From contig OV696605.1 in NCBI GenBank assembly GCA_927797885.1, forward strand, positions 843,157 through 907,156: a stretch of DNA of 64,000 nt, given 5' to 3'. The position numbers were made by a program, and so were the translations under genes. The notes below the pieces were generated by a model. That model saw nothing but the letters and a program-made list of their open reading frames with translations, did no database searches and was not told the origin of the DNA. How positions within the stretch are numbered: the stretch's first letter is position 1; each line of letters opens with the position of its first letter. Shown piece by piece: positions 1 through 10,516 of this stretch. The stretch is from Gloeomargaritales cyanobacterium VI4D9. GTDB lineage: Bacteria > Cyanobacteriota > Cyanobacteriia > Gloeomargaritales > Gloeomargaritaceae.

Positions 1-132
1 CTAAATGAGAATGGAACAGAGGGTCGCAGGGGCACCGCCCCCGTAAAAGAAGCACCTGCGGTGTATGGTTCTGAAAAATTTTTGTATGCCTACGGCACGC
101 AAGCTAATGCAAATCAAGTAGGATTGCTATAG
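1..132. repeat. Family A miniature inverted-repeat element, truncated by window edge
   Basis: The stretch matches the better-preserved copy at 10999-11099. It has the AATGAGAAT start, the GGTCGCAGGGGCACCGCCCC core, a GGTTCTG segment, and ends in AGGATTGCTATAG, the family's terminal repeat. The middle is longer than in other copies. A second, very degenerate core (ATCGCAGGGCTTAGCC) lies near 174-190. I see no gene in 1-296. Confidence 0.6.
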
Positions 133-296
133 ATGCGCCCGAATTATGAGTAGAAATATACTCAGACATTTAAGGATCGCAGGGCTTAGCCGTGCAACCT
201 TATGACTCACAGGAATCGTCCCATTTACGTTCGAATGCCCATAGGTAATGGTGGTTTAATTGCCCCCTGTAAGGTAAATTTAGACCAAACCCACCC

Positions 297-1610
297 CTAA
301 ATTCCCATCAACGCTTCCACAAATTCATAGCTTGAAAAGGGGCGTAAATCCATCATCCCTTCCCCAGCACCAATGAAGCGAATGGGTAAGCCCAATTCCT
401 GAGTAATGGCGAGGGCAATCCCCCCCCGGGCGGTACCATCGAGTTTGGTTAAAATTACCCCGGTTAATTGCGCCGCCTCGGTAAACACTTGGGCTTGGCG
501 CAGACCATTTTGTCCCAGGGTGGCATCCAGAACCAAGAGAGATTCTACTTTGGCGTTGGTCGCTTTTTTATCAATAATGCGGCGGACTTTTTGCAATTCC
601 GCCATCAAATTCTGCTTGTTTTGTAACCGCCCTGCCGTATCCACCAAAAGTAATTCTACCCCCCGGGCTTGCGCCGCACTGATGGCATCAAAGACCACAG
701 CGGCGGGGTCGGCATTGGGGCTGGGATTGCTGATGACCTCCACACCCGCCCGTTCCCCCCAAATTTTCACCTGCTCCACGGCGGCGGCTCGGAAGGTATC
801 GGCGGCGGCAATCAGGCACTTGTACCCGGATTTGGTCGCCAGGTGCGCCAACTTGCCAATGGTAGTGGTTTTGCCTACCCCGTTCACCCCGGTGATCAGC
901 CAGAGGTTCAACTGCCCCGGCAGTGGCGTTAAATTGCGGGGATGTCCTTGCTGGTAGGGACGTTCCAACACCTGCCGCAGTAGCCCCCCCATCAGTTTCA
1001 GGGCGACCTCGGGGGGCAATGCTTCTCGGCGAATTTGGGCTTGGATTTGCTGAATCACCCAGTCCGTGACCGTCACCCCTACATCCGCTTGCAACAGCAG
1101 GGTTTCCAGTTCCGTCACCGCCCGTTCGTCTAGGGGCCCTTGCCCGACAATGGCTTTGAGTTGGTTGAGCAGATTGCGGCGGGTTTTGGCTAAGCCCTGG
1201 CGCAGTTTTTGGAGCCAGTTGATTTCCTCGAGGGTGACTTCCTCCGGTTTCCGGCCTTGGGCGGCTAAAATTTCCGCCGACCACAAAAACCCCTCATCTA
1301 ATTCGGGAGCGGGGGGGACTGGGGTGGGCGGGGGGGTCGCCTCCGTCGGGGCGGGGGCTGGGGGTGCCAGGGATTCTTTCAAGGCCGCCAACCGACTCTG
1401 ACGCAAGGCGGCGGCACGGGCTAAAAACGAAGTGGGTGCCGGGGGTTCAGCCTCCTCCGGCGGGGCTTCGGCTGGGGGTGTGGGGGTGGGTTCGCTCTGC
1501 TGTTGTTGCCGGATATGCTCATAGGCTTGTTTGGCCCAGGCCACATAATCCGGTGGGGTATCGGCAGTCGGTGTGGTAGCAATACCCCGTTCAAACCAGT
1601 TCAAGCTCAT
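297..1610 (-). CDS. ftsY: Signal recognition particle receptor FtsY
   Basis: FtsY is the SRP receptor GTPase; it docks SRP-ribosome complexes at the membrane so that membrane proteins are inserted co-translationally. The first ~110 residues form a Pro/Ala/Glu-rich, low-complexity A domain. The NG domain follows, with the P-loop GVNGVGKTTT near residues 241-250, DTFRAAAVEQ, LLLVDTAGR and TKLDGTARGG, all typical of SRP-type GTPases. I use the ATG at 1610 (MSLNWFERG); an in-frame TTG two codons upstream is less likely. At about 437 residues it is a normal cyanobacterial length. It is transcribed away from the next named gene. The Pro-rich linker is variable in this family, so it is not a sign of decay. 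Confidence 0.96.
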   Translation of the reverse strand: MSLNWFERGIATTPTADTPPDYVAWAKQAYEHIRQQQQSEPTPTPPAEAPPEEAEPPAPTSFLARAAALRQSRLAALKESLAPPAPAPTEATPPPTPVPPAPELDEGFLWSAEILAAQGRKPEEVTLEEINWLQKLRQGLAKTRRNLLNQLKAIVGQGPLDERAVTELETLLLQADVGVTVTDWVIQQIQAQIRREALPPEVALKLMGGLLRQVLERPYQQGHPRNLTPLPGQLNLWLITGVNGVGKTTTIGKLAHLATKSGYKCLIAAADTFRAAAVEQVKIWGERAGVEVISNPSPNADPAAVVFDAISAAQARGVELLLVDTAGRLQNKQNLMAELQKVRRIIDKKATNAKVESLLVLDATLGQNGLRQAQVFTEAAQLTGVILTKLDGTARGGIALAITQELGLPIRFIGAGEGMMDLRPFSSYEFVEALMGI

Positions 1611-1824
1611 GGGCAATCGGGTTCCCGGTGTGGTCAGATTTTAGCATACCCACCCCCGGCGCCGAATGTTGGGCCGCATGGGCATCGGTACCGCCATGCT
1701 CAGAAACAGCGCCCCCCTGCTGGACTGACGTTTGGGAAGACATTGGTTCACCACTTGGATAGATTGAAGCCTTACACCCGCTACACCGCCAGCGATGGAT
1801 GCCCCAATTGGGTGGGTACTCCAT
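1591..1824 (-). CDS. Possible small protein upstream of ftsY
   Basis: This is a 77-codon open frame on the ftsY strand, overlapping the ftsY start by 20 bases in another frame. It begins with ATG and encodes a Trp-rich start with a W-R-C-x-x-C motif (HRWRCSGCKASIY), which could be half of a small zinc-binding site. The C-terminal half is low complexity. No clear ribosome binding site is seen. I do not recognise the family. It is the only candidate gene in the 1611-1932 interval and may be spurious. Confidence 0.25.
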   Translation of the reverse strand: MEYPPNWGIHRWRCSGCKASIYPSGEPMSSQTSVQQGGAVSEHGGTDAHAAQHSAPGVGMLKSDHTGNPIAHELELV

Positions 1825-1932
1825 AAGGTGTCCCGAATGTAGGCATATAAAAGTTAAATGATTCCGTGATTCTGAGGGACTCTTGAGAATAGGTGCCTAG
1901 GATAAATTTAAGCCTAAATATGAGGGTTTGCC

Positions 1933-2271
1933 ATGCAAGGGCAATTGGAAACGCAACTGGAACAACTCAGCAAAAAAGTGGAAGCCCTGGAGGGACTCAT
2001 CGAACGGTTCCGCTTAGAACTGTTAAATTCCCTGGACTTGGCACACCATCCAGCCCAGCCTGCTCCACAGACCAATTATTTGGGGGGTATGGCTGAGCAT
2101 CGGGATATTTTGGTCGAGTCCCCCCCTCAGCAAAACTACGCCCAAGACGGTCAGGATTTGCCCCCGGAAATGCAGATTCAGCGGTTGATGGCGCAGTTGA
2201 CGGCGGCCTACAGCCGGATCGCTACCCTGGAGGAACAACTGGTGGCCTGCCGCATCCACAGCAGTCGCTAG
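1933..2271 (+). CDS. Small coiled-coil protein of unknown function
   Basis: The product has 112 residues. Heptad-like patterns (LETQLEQLSKKVEALEGLIERF at the start, IQRLMAQLTAAYSRIATLEEQL at the end) suggest two short coiled coils joined by a Pro/Gln-rich linker. There is no signal peptide or membrane segment. The ATG follows a GAGGGTTTGCC stretch that can act as ribosome binding site. An alternative upstream start at 1893 belongs to another frame and gives no plausible protein. It resembles the short coiled-coil hypothetical proteins common in cyanobacteria, but I cannot assign a function. Confidence 0.7.
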   Translation: MQGQLETQLEQLSKKVEALEGLIERFRLELLNSLDLAHHPAQPAPQTNYLGGMAEHRDILVESPPQQNYAQDGQDLPPEMQIQRLMAQLTAAYSRIATLEEQLVACRIHSSR

Positions 2272-2351
2272 GGCGATCATTCTCCGCATTCGCCGCTGAT
2301 TCTGTCATAATTGTTTATATTAAGAAACTTCGTTAATATCCGGTCAGCACT

Positions 2352-3557
2352 ATGGCGGGGTCAGATCACCCTTATAGAAATTGGGATTACGATGTACTGA
2401 TTGTAGGCGGTTCCCTGGTCGGGTTGACCCTGGCGGCTTGGTTGGGGCAAAGTGGCCTGCGGGTTTTGGTCATTGAGGCACAGGGGGGGATGGCGGGGGC
2501 CCCCGCTCGTGTTTATGCCCTGATGCCCCTGACGCAGATGATCTGGGAAAGTGTGGGGCTGTGGTCACGGCTGGTTCCCTGGGTGCAGTCCTACAGCCGG
2601 ATTGATTTATCGGATCAGGGTCGTCATGCGGTTGTCTTTACGCCAGCGGATTTGGGCAGGAAGCAGGCTCTGGGGTATGTGGCGGAACATGGCACCATTT
2701 GGCCGGTGGTGCGGGAGTTCATGACCCAAATTCCCACCGTTACCTATTGGGATGCCACCCAGTTGGTTGATTTTCATCCGGCGCCGACAGAGGTTACAGT
2801 CCGTATGCAACGGGCGGATCAGTCCCTGTCCGTGACCGTGGGTTTAATCGTGGGGGCGGATGGGGCGGCTTCGCAGGTGCGGCAACAGGCGGGGATCGGC
2901 ACGTGGGGCTGGCGGTATGGACAGTCCTGTCTGACCACGGTGATCCAGGCGAATGCTGAGCCGGTGGCCTACGAGCGGTTTTGGCCGGCTGGACCCTTGG
3001 CATTTTTGCCTTTGCCCCAGGGGCGGTGGGGGGTGGTCTGGACGTTGCCCCATGCCCAGGCGGCGGGTTTGGTGCAGGTTCCGGCGGCGGAATTTTTGGC
3101 GCAGTTGGCTCCCTATGGGCCGTTTGAGCAGATGGTCTTGGCGGGGGAACGGCGGTGCTTCCCGGTGGGTTGGCGGCAGGCGAGTCGTTATGTCCAACCC
3201 CGGTTGGCTCTGGTGGGGGATGCGGCGCATGGGTGTCATCCGGTGGGGGGGCAGGGGTTGAATTTGGGTCTGCGGGATGCGGCAACCCTGGGGGAGGTCT
3301 TGGTTTTGGCACACCAACGGGGCGAAGATATAGGGCAGTTAAAAGTCCTGCGTCAGTATGAACGCTGGCGATGGCCGCAGGTGCTTCTTTCCCTGTTATT
3401 TATCGATAGTTTGAACCGGGTGTTTTCCCAGGGGTGGGGGCCGTTGGTGTCCATCCGGGCGGTGGGGTTGCGGCTGATGCAGAGAATGGGGGGTCTGCGC
3501 CGTCTCTCCTTGCATTTCATGGCGGGGTTATGGGGCAGACTGCCGGGTAATTTGTAG
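2352..3557 (+). CDS. FAD-dependent hydroxylase, UbiH/COQ6 family
   Basis: This is a class A flavoprotein monooxygenase of about 401 residues. The N-terminus holds the Rossmann dinucleotide-binding motif (DVLIVGGSLVGLTLAAWLG), followed later by an IVGADGAASQVR motif and, near the C-terminus, the second FAD motif LALVGDAAHGCHPVGGQGLN. Family members hydroxylate aromatic rings of isoprenoid quinone precursors. In cyanobacteria the relatives are assumed to act on plastoquinone-type or related aromatic substrates, but the exact substrate cannot be read from sequence. The start is the ATG just before the beta strand; no strong ribosome binding site is visible. It stands alone between a small coiled-coil gene and coaD. 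Confidence 0.88.
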   Translation: MAGSDHPYRNWDYDVLIVGGSLVGLTLAAWLGQSGLRVLVIEAQGGMAGAPARVYALMPLTQMIWESVGLWSRLVPWVQSYSRIDLSDQGRHAVVFTPADLGRKQALGYVAEHGTIWPVVREFMTQIPTVTYWDATQLVDFHPAPTEVTVRMQRADQSLSVTVGLIVGADGAASQVRQQAGIGTWGWRYGQSCLTTVIQANAEPVAYERFWPAGPLAFLPLPQGRWGVVWTLPHAQAAGLVQVPAAEFLAQLAPYGPFEQMVLAGERRCFPVGWRQASRYVQPRLALVGDAAHGCHPVGGQGLNLGLRDAATLGEVLVLAHQRGEDIGQLKVLRQYERWRWPQVLLSLLFIDSLNRVFSQGWGPLVSIRAVGLRLMQRMGGLRRLSLHFMAGLWGRLPGNL

Positions 3558-3627
3558 GCGCATGGGGTTCCCTGCCATTGCCCACCGCATCCCCATTGCT
3601 CCCCAGGTTAACGCAGGATATTTTTAG

Positions 3628-4753
<1,126 letters not shown>

Positions 4754-4809
4754 AAGCGGTCATTGGCTCCAACCCCGGTGTAGATTAGGGATGGTTAGGA
4801 ACTTCACCC

Positions 4810-5931
4810 ATGACCCTTGCCGAGGCGCCAACCATTGCCAGTGTCAGTGCCCAACTGGAACAGAGTCCGCACTACCTGCGGATTAAAAAACTGTTGATTT
4901 TTACCTGCACCGGCACTTGGGAAACCAATCCTGACCGTTTGGCGGCGATTGACCTGCGGGATTTGGTCGCCCAGACCTTGGAGGTGCGTCCCACCATGCG
5001 GGAATTGCGCCCCACCCTGGAAAATTTGGTACGCAGTTTGAATAAACCCGTGGAATACCTGCCGGTGGCGGAAACGATTTTGCGTTCGCTGGCGGTTTTG
5101 TACCCGGATGAGGACCCGACCGAGTGGTTTCGCACCCAAGCCCCCCGCCCCCAGACCTCGGTTTTGCCGCCCCAGGAGTGGTTTGATTTGCGGCTGGAAT
5201 TGGTGAATCGCACCAACCCCCTGCGGATCAAAATTCTCATCGCCCGCACCCTGCGCCAAGGGGACGTGACCCCTACTGCACCTTGGTTGACGGTCAAGGG
5301 GCTAGAACTGGAACGCCTGCTCCCGGATTTACTGCTGTCCTGCCCCGACTATCAGGAACTGTGTCAACGCCTGCAAACTATCGCCCCGCAGTTGGAGGAA
5401 CCGGAGGAGTACCAACAGGTGGTGGGCACATTGTTGGAAGTGCTAGAACCGGTGTACCAACGGCTACACAAACTTCAGACCATCTCGGATGCAGAGGTGC
5501 CCAACTGGTCGCCCCCAGCGGCGGAAGTCATGCCAGCAGAGGCGGTCGTCGTCGGACCCGAACCGGAAATGGTAGCTTCGGAACCGATGGGAACTGACCC
5601 TGAACCCGAGCCGGAACCCCCCCCGATAGAGCCTATGGTTGTAGCCACCCCGGAACCAGAGGTGGCACGGGTGAGCGACCTATTGCAGCGGGAATTGCAG
5701 GAACTTTCGATTGAGGCGGAACTGCGGCGGTTGGTGTCCACGGCGGTGCATCAGGTGATTGGGGATATGGAACAGGTGTTTCGGAATTTAGAAGCGGATT
5801 TGGAAGCCGCCACCCGCGATTTGCCCCCCACCACCCGCTACCGTTACCTGAAGCAATTTGTCACCCAGGTGCAGGACATGGCCGACCGGTTTGCCCAAAT
5901 TCTCCAGCGTTTGGAAGAGCGAGGGCAGTAG
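4810..5931 (+). CDS. Conserved-looking protein of unknown function
   Basis: The protein has 373 residues, with a helical, Leu-rich N-terminal ~215 residues, an acidic Pro/Glu-rich linker (about 220-290), and a helical C-terminal part starting at SDLLQRELQEL. No signal peptide, membrane span or catalytic motif is recognisable. The acidic linker suggests a two-domain scaffold. It starts 56 bases after the preceding coiled-coil gene and ends 2 bases before the pentapeptide-repeat gene, so coaD to the pentapeptide gene may be one transcription unit. I do not recognise the family. Confidence 0.75.
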   Translation: MTLAEAPTIASVSAQLEQSPHYLRIKKLLIFTCTGTWETNPDRLAAIDLRDLVAQTLEVRPTMRELRPTLENLVRSLNKPVEYLPVAETILRSLAVLYPDEDPTEWFRTQAPRPQTSVLPPQEWFDLRLELVNRTNPLRIKILIARTLRQGDVTPTAPWLTVKGLELERLLPDLLLSCPDYQELCQRLQTIAPQLEEPEEYQQVVGTLLEVLEPVYQRLHKLQTISDAEVPNWSPPAAEVMPAEAVVVGPEPEMVASEPMGTDPEPEPEPPPIEPMVVATPEPEVARVSDLLQRELQELSIEAELRRLVSTAVHQVIGDMEQVFRNLEADLEAATRDLPPTTRYRYLKQFVTQVQDMADRFAQILQRLEERGQ

Positions 5932-5933
5932 GG

Positions 5934-6929
5934 ATGGATGCGGCGGAACTCCTGCAAAGTTACAGCGAGGGGAAAAATGATTTTTCCGGGGAGGACCTGC
6001 GGGGGATTCGCCTGAACCAAGCGGATTTGATCAATATCAACTTGTCCCGGTGTGACCTGCACGGGGCGGAATTGGTGTTTGCCTACCTGAGCCGGGTGAA
6101 TTTGCAGGGAGCCAAACTGAATAATGCTAACCTCAGCGGTGCCTATCTTGCCCAAGCCAACCTAGCGGGTACTGACCTGAATACGGCGCAACTGCACGGC
6201 AGTGTTTTATACCGGGCGAACCTGTCCCGGGTCAACGCCATTTTTGCCAATTTCCTGGATGCCAGTCTGGTGGAAGCCGACTTGCGGGGTGCCAATCTCT
6301 CCAGTGCCAACCTGCGGGGAGCCTGTTTACGGCAGGCCAATTTAAGTTCCCCGCGCAAGGGGGGCGACCGGGTGAACCTGCGGCGGGCGGATTTACAGGG
6401 GGCGGATTTGCAGGGGGCGGATTTGCAAGGAGCCGACCTAGCCTGGGCGGACCTGCGCCGGGCCAACCTCAAGGGGGCGAAATTACTGCACAGCAACCTG
6501 GCCAATGCCAACCTGAGCAACGCCATTTTGCATGAGGCCAACCTCAACGATGCGGACTTGAGCGAAGCCATTTTGAACCGTGCCCAACTCCACCAGGCGC
6601 AAATGGTGCGGGCGGTGCTGATGGAAACGGATTTGACCGATGCCCGGCTCATGCAAGCCAATCTCACCGAAGCGAAAGCCAGTAAAGCTGTTTTCCTGCG
6701 GTGCCAGATGCACGAGGCGAAACTCACCCGGGCGGACTTGAGCTTGGCAGTCCTGCGGCAGGCGCAATTGCTACAGGCGGTCCTCCACGAAGCCTACCTC
6801 ACTAAAGCCGACCTGCGGGATGCGGATTTAAGCCAAGCCAATCTGCTCAAGGCCGACATCGGCGGTGCCAATCTCACGGGTGCCAACCTCAGGGGTGCCA
6901 CCATGCCCGACGGCCGAGTTGTGAACTAA
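5934..6929 (+). CDS. Pentapeptide-repeat protein
   Basis: Almost the whole 331-residue protein is built of A(D/N)LXX pentapeptides, which fold into a right-handed quadrilateral beta-helix. The run is broken near residue 139 by a short loop (SSPRKGGDRVN), after which repeats resume with ADLQG three times in a row. There is no signal peptide or membrane segment, so it is probably cytoplasmic. Pentapeptide proteins are abundant in cyanobacteria and mostly of unknown function; some bind DNA gyrase, but nothing here points to that. The gene starts 2 bases after the preceding stop, and its end overlaps the convergent agmatine deiminase gene by 4 bases. Confidence 0.92.
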   Translation: MDAAELLQSYSEGKNDFSGEDLRGIRLNQADLININLSRCDLHGAELVFAYLSRVNLQGAKLNNANLSGAYLAQANLAGTDLNTAQLHGSVLYRANLSRVNAIFANFLDASLVEADLRGANLSSANLRGACLRQANLSSPRKGGDRVNLRRADLQGADLQGADLQGADLAWADLRRANLKGAKLLHSNLANANLSNAILHEANLNDADLSEAILNRAQLHQAQMVRAVLMETDLTDARLMQANLTEAKASKAVFLRCQMHEAKLTRADLSLAVLRQAQLLQAVLHEAYLTKADLRDADLSQANLLKADIGGANLTGANLRGATMPDGRVVN

Positions 6930-7939
6930 ACCGCCGGTACCGGTTGGGTGAGGCAATGCAAGCCCCCTAGCCCCTCGATAATGCCCCGGCTGTCAATCCC
7001 CACCACCCGCCGTTGGGGAAATAATTTTTGCAGAATTTCCCGAGCCACCTCATCCTGGGGGTCATGAAACATCGGTAATAACACCACCCGATTGCCGATG
7101 TAAAAATTGGCATAACTAGCCGGGAGCCGTTGCCCCTGGTGGATGACCGGCTGGGGCATGGGCAGGGGAATCAGGGTGAAGTGCCATACCGGTGCTAGGG
7201 ATTGCAACCGTTCCCAATTCGCCCGCAGGGAGGGGTAATTCGGGTCATCCGGGTTCGTTTCCAGGGCCACCACCAGGGTATCGGGAGCGACAAACCGAGT
7301 GGTCACATCCACATGGCCGTCCGTATCATCCCCTTGGATTTCGGCATTTAACCAAATCACCCGCTCTGCCCCGAAATAATCCCGGAAATACTTTTCCCAA
7401 TCATCGGTCGTCAAACCCGGATTGCGCCGGGGATGGAGCAGACAATCTTGGGAAGCTAATAACATCCCCGCCCCATTGGATTCAATCGCCCCCCCCTCCA
7501 GCACCGGGGTTAGGGAAATGCAGGGAACCTGTAGAATCTCCGCCATCGCCCGTCCCACCCGTTGATCCCGCTCCCAAGGCGGGTATTTTTCCCCCCAGGC
7601 GTTGTACTGCCAATGGGTCGCCACCAATGCCCAGCCCTGCGCCGTTCGTTCCTGGATGAAAATTGCCCCGTGATCCCGACACCAGGCATCGTTAGTCGGT
7701 ACAATATGCAGTATAATGTTATGACTTTCTCCCACCTGCGCCCGCACCTGTTCGGCGTGGTGGGCATCCAGGACGTTGATATGTACGGTTTCATCACAAC
7801 TCAGATACTTTACGGCTTCCGCCAGTGCCGCAGTGGCTGAGGCTAACCGTTGCGGCCAGGTGTCCCGGTTGTGCGGCCAGGAGAACCAGGTGGCCTGATG
7901 GGGTTCCCATTCCGCCGGTAAGCGTCGCTGGCGATTCAC
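6926..7939 (-). CDS. aguA: Agmatine deiminase (peptidyl-arginine deiminase family)
   Basis: The enzyme hydrolyses agmatine to N-carbamoylputrescine and ammonia, a step from arginine to putrescine in the route also used by plants. Family motifs are WPHNRDTW near the start, NDAWCRDHGAIF, EGGAIESNG, GDDTDGHVD and the C-terminal catalytic cysteine in GLGGLHCLTQ. The open frame extends far upstream, but that part overlaps upp and is not protein-like. The GTG at 7939, with AGGAG upstream, gives about 337 residues beginning VNRQRRLPAEWEPH, as expected for the family. It is divergent from upp, with roughly 90 bases of shared promoter region. Confidence 0.93.
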   Translation of the reverse strand: MNRQRRLPAEWEPHQATWFSWPHNRDTWPQRLASATAALAEAVKYLSCDETVHINVLDAHHAEQVRAQVGESHNIILHIVPTNDAWCRDHGAIFIQERTAQGWALVATHWQYNAWGEKYPPWERDQRVGRAMAEILQVPCISLTPVLEGGAIESNGAGMLLASQDCLLHPRRNPGLTTDDWEKYFRDYFGAERVIWLNAEIQGDDTDGHVDVTTRFVAPDTLVVALETNPDDPNYPSLRANWERLQSLAPVWHFTLIPLPMPQPVIHQGQRLPASYANFYIGNRVVLLPMFHDPQDEVAREILQKLFPQRRVVGIDSRGIIEGLGGLHCLTQPVPAV

Positions 7940-8029
7940 CCGGTCTGTGCTCCTGGGGTCTGTGAATGGCTTGCGAATTGATTGTACCGCCTGGGGGATA
8001 ATGTTTTTAGCCCTGTATTTCCTACCCCT

Positions 8030-8692
8030 GTGACCCTGCGAGCTACGGTTTATGTGCCCCCCCATCCCCTGATTCAGCACTGGTTGGGAGTAGTGCGCGA
8101 CCGCCAAACCCCGGGGGCGTTGTTCCGCCCAGCCCTGAGTGAGTTGGGGCGTTGGCTGACCTACGAGGCGGTGCGGCGGGATTGGTTGCCCCTGACGGCG
8201 ACCACGGTGGAAACCCCTTTGGCAACGGCGGCGGCTACATTTATTGACCCAACGGTGCCGGTGGTGTTGGTGCCGATTTTGCGGGCGGGGCTGACCCTGT
8301 TGGAAGGAAGCCAAAATCTCCTGCCCCTGGCACGGGTGTATCACTTTGGGGTGGTGCGGGACGAAACGACCCTAGAACCGACCGTTTACCTGAATAAATT
8401 GCCCGCCCAACTCGACCCGCAAACCCGGGTGCTGGTGCTTGACCCCATGTTGGCGACGGGGGGCACGGTGATGGCTGCCCTAGAAGCGCTGGTGGCACGG
8501 GGGGCACAACCGGCGCATATTCGGGTAGTAGCGGTGATTGCGGCACCGCCTGCCCTGCAAAAAATCACCAGCCAGTACCCCCAGGTGCAGATTTACACCG
8601 CCGGGATTGACGAAACCTTAAATGAAATGGGGTTTATTGTGCCAGGGCTAGGGGATGCGGGGGACCGGAGTTTTGGCACCGAGGGCGGATAA
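8030..8692 (+). CDS. upp: Uracil phosphoribosyltransferase
   Basis: Upp salvages uracil by joining it to PRPP to make UMP. The PRPP-binding loop is LVLDPMLATGGTVMAALE, and the uracil-binding C-terminus GFIVPGLGDAGDRSFGTE is intact. The GTG at 8030 gives about 220 residues starting TLRATVYVPPHPLI, matching the usual beginning of the family. A TTG at 7982 would add 16 unrelated residues. Divergent aguA lies upstream and a small membrane-associated protein gene downstream. Confidence 0.94.
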   Translation: MTLRATVYVPPHPLIQHWLGVVRDRQTPGALFRPALSELGRWLTYEAVRRDWLPLTATTVETPLATAAATFIDPTVPVVLVPILRAGLTLLEGSQNLLPLARVYHFGVVRDETTLEPTVYLNKLPAQLDPQTRVLVLDPMLATGGTVMAALEALVARGAQPAHIRVVAVIAAPPALQKITSQYPQVQIYTAGIDETLNEMGFIVPGLGDAGDRSFGTEGG

Positions 8693-8740
8693 AGCCATGC
8701 AAGCCATGTAAACTGAATATTAGTGATGGGAGGCGATGGC

Positions 8741-9016
8741 ATGGAACCCCGGGGCGATGGATTTAGCAAAGGCTTGGTGGTGGGCACCCTCCTGGGCGGG
8801 GTGATTGGCGGCGTATTGGGGGTGATCATTGCCAATCGCATGACCGGCGAATCCCGTCCCAAGGCGGTCAAGTCCGGGGTGGGCACGGCGAACCTGCGGC
8901 AAAACCTGGAGGAAAAAATCAGCCAACTCAACGAAACCATTGAGCAAGTGCGGGATCAACTGGCACAGGCGAGCGAACCCGAACCCGCCCCGGCATCGGT
9001 TGCCGAACCCTCCTGA
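8741..9016 (+). CDS. Small single-span membrane protein, YtxH-like
   Basis: The product has about 91 residues. A glycine-rich hydrophobic segment near the N-terminus ([21 protein letters not shown]) is followed by a basic stretch and then an amphipathic helix ([24 protein letters not shown]). This layout is typical of YtxH-type proteins. The ATG at 8741 has GGGAGG eight bases upstream and is preferred over GTG 8723 or ATG 8726. The gene sits 13 bases before aroA and is probably co-transcribed with it. No function can be assigned. Confidence 0.75.
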   Translation: MEPRGDGFSKGLVVGTLLGGVIGGVLGVIIANRMTGESRPKAVKSGVGTANLRQNLEEKISQLNETIEQVRDQLAQASEPEPAPASVAEPS

Positions 9017-9029
9017 GGGGAACCCGCCC

Positions 9030-10373
9030 ATGCCTGCCCCGCTCCAACTCACCCCGCAGTGGGTACAGATTAACCCCTCCTCTGACCTGACCTTGCGGGG
9101 AACCGTGGCGGTGCCGGGGGATAAATCCATTTCCCACCGGGCGCTGATGCTAGGCTGTTTGGCGCAGGGAATGACCACGATTACGGGCATCCTACCCAGT
9201 GCGGACCCCCAGAGTACGGCCCAGTGTTTGCGGGATTTGGGGCATCAGATTTCCCCCCTGACGGCTGACCCGGTGCAGGTACAACCGGGGGAGTGGCGGG
9301 AACCGGCGCAGGTATTGGATTGCGGCAATTCGGGCACCACCATGCGCCTGCTGTTGGGACTCCTGGCGGGGCGGGCGGGGCAATTTTTTTGTCTGACTGG
9401 GGATGATTCCCTGCGGGGTCGCCCCATGCAACGGGTGGTCACGCCCTTGCGCCAGATGGGGGCACAGATTTGGGGACGTCAAGGGGGCACCCGGGCACCG
9501 TTAGCCGTACAGGGTCAGGTGCTAAAACCCATTGCCTACGACAGTCCCATCGCTTCGGCGCAGGTGAAATCGGCGATTCTGCTGGCGGGGTTGGGGTGTG
9601 ATGGCGTGACCCAGGTGCGGGAACCGGCACCCTCGCGGGATCACACGGAGCGGATGTTGCGTGCCTTCGGGGCGGACATCACCTGGGAACATGGCACCGT
9701 GACCTTACAAGGGGGAGCCGTCCTGCGGGGGCAGTCGGTCATTGTACCGGGGGATATGAGTTCGGCGGCGTTTTGGCTGGTGGCGGGAGCCATTACACCG
9801 GGGGCGGATATTGTCCTCACCAATGTGGGGGTCAATCCCAGTCGCACCGGCATTTTAGAAGTCCTCGAGGCGATGGGTGCCCGGATCACCTGCCACAATC
9901 AGCGGATGGTGGCGGGGGAACCCCTGGCGGATATTCAGGTACAGCACAGTGCCCTGGAGGGGGTGGCGGTGGGTGGAGCGTTGATCCCCCGTTTAATTGA
10001 CGAAATTCCCATCCTGACAGTGGCGGCGGCTTTTGCCCAGGGGAAAACCGTAATCCGGGATGCGGCTGAACTGCGGGTGAAAGAGAGCGACCGGCTAACG
10101 GCGATGGCAACCCAACTCACCCGGCTGGGGGTCACGGTGGAGGAATACCCGGATGGTCTCACGATTCATGGCGGTTCCCAGCCCCTCACGGGTACAGAGT
10201 TGCAGACCTACGATGACCATCGGATTACGATGGCGTTGGCAATTGCCGCACTCCGTGCCCAGGGCACCTCCCGCCTTGCCCCTGCGGGTTGTGTCCAGAT
10301 TTCCTACCCCCAATTCTGGGAAACCCTCCAGCAGTTGTGCCAAAATAACCCTGCTCCCTCGGGTGCGGTATAA
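9030..10373 (+). CDS. aroA: 3-phosphoshikimate 1-carboxyvinyltransferase (EPSP synthase)
   Basis: AroA condenses shikimate-3-phosphate with phosphoenolpyruvate, the sixth step of chorismate synthesis. Visible motifs include the N-terminal [36 protein letters not shown]-like [15 protein letters not shown], and RVKESDRL near the C-terminus. The length is about 447 residues. The ATG at 9030 follows GAGGGG at a suitable distance; a longer frame from 8940 overlaps the upstream gene and is rejected. I could not confirm from sequence alone whether it is a class I or class II enzyme with respect to glyphosate. Confidence 0.96.
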   Translation: MPAPLQLTPQWVQINPSSDLTLRGTVAVPGDKSISHRALMLGCLAQGMTTITGILPSADPQSTAQCLRDLGHQISPLTADPVQVQPGEWREPAQVLDCGNSGTTMRLLLGLLAGRAGQFFCLTGDDSLRGRPMQRVVTPLRQMGAQIWGRQGGTRAPLAVQGQVLKPIAYDSPIASAQVKSAILLAGLGCDGVTQVREPAPSRDHTERMLRAFGADITWEHGTVTLQGGAVLRGQSVIVPGDMSSAAFWLVAGAITPGADIVLTNVGVNPSRTGILEVLEAMGARITCHNQRMVAGEPLADIQVQHSALEGVAVGGALIPRLIDEIPILTVAAAFAQGKTVIRDAAELRVKESDRLTAMATQLTRLGVTVEEYPDGLTIHGGSQPLTGTELQTYDDHRITMALAIAALRAQGTSRLAPAGCVQISYPQFWETLQQLCQNNPAPSGAV

Positions 10374-10415
10374 ATTATTTCGGAGTAACCAGATTACAGC
10401 GTGTTTCATATCTAT

Positions 10416-10446
10416 GTGATGGTGTTAGTTACACTCCTAACATCAC
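10416..10446 (+). terminator. Possible transcription terminator after aroA
   Basis: Two short stems, GTGAT/ATCAC and GTTAG/CTAAC, form one hairpin with a 3-base bulge and 8-base loop about 45 bases after aroA. A run of only three T follows, so termination strength is doubtful. Confidence 0.35.
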
Positions 10447-10516
10447 TTTGCTCCCAGCACTAGCTCCACCATGTTAGGCTAGGGGAAGAAAAACCGTAGC
10501 TTAGAAGAAATTAGGG

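Noticed and set aside
6380-6440. CRISPR-like short tandem repeats
   Set aside because: They are 15-base units without spacers inside a pentapeptide-repeat gene and reflect the protein repeat.
8940-9030. Upstream extension of aroA
   Set aside because: It overlaps the preceding small gene in another frame and has no similarity; ATG 9030 has a good ribosome binding site.
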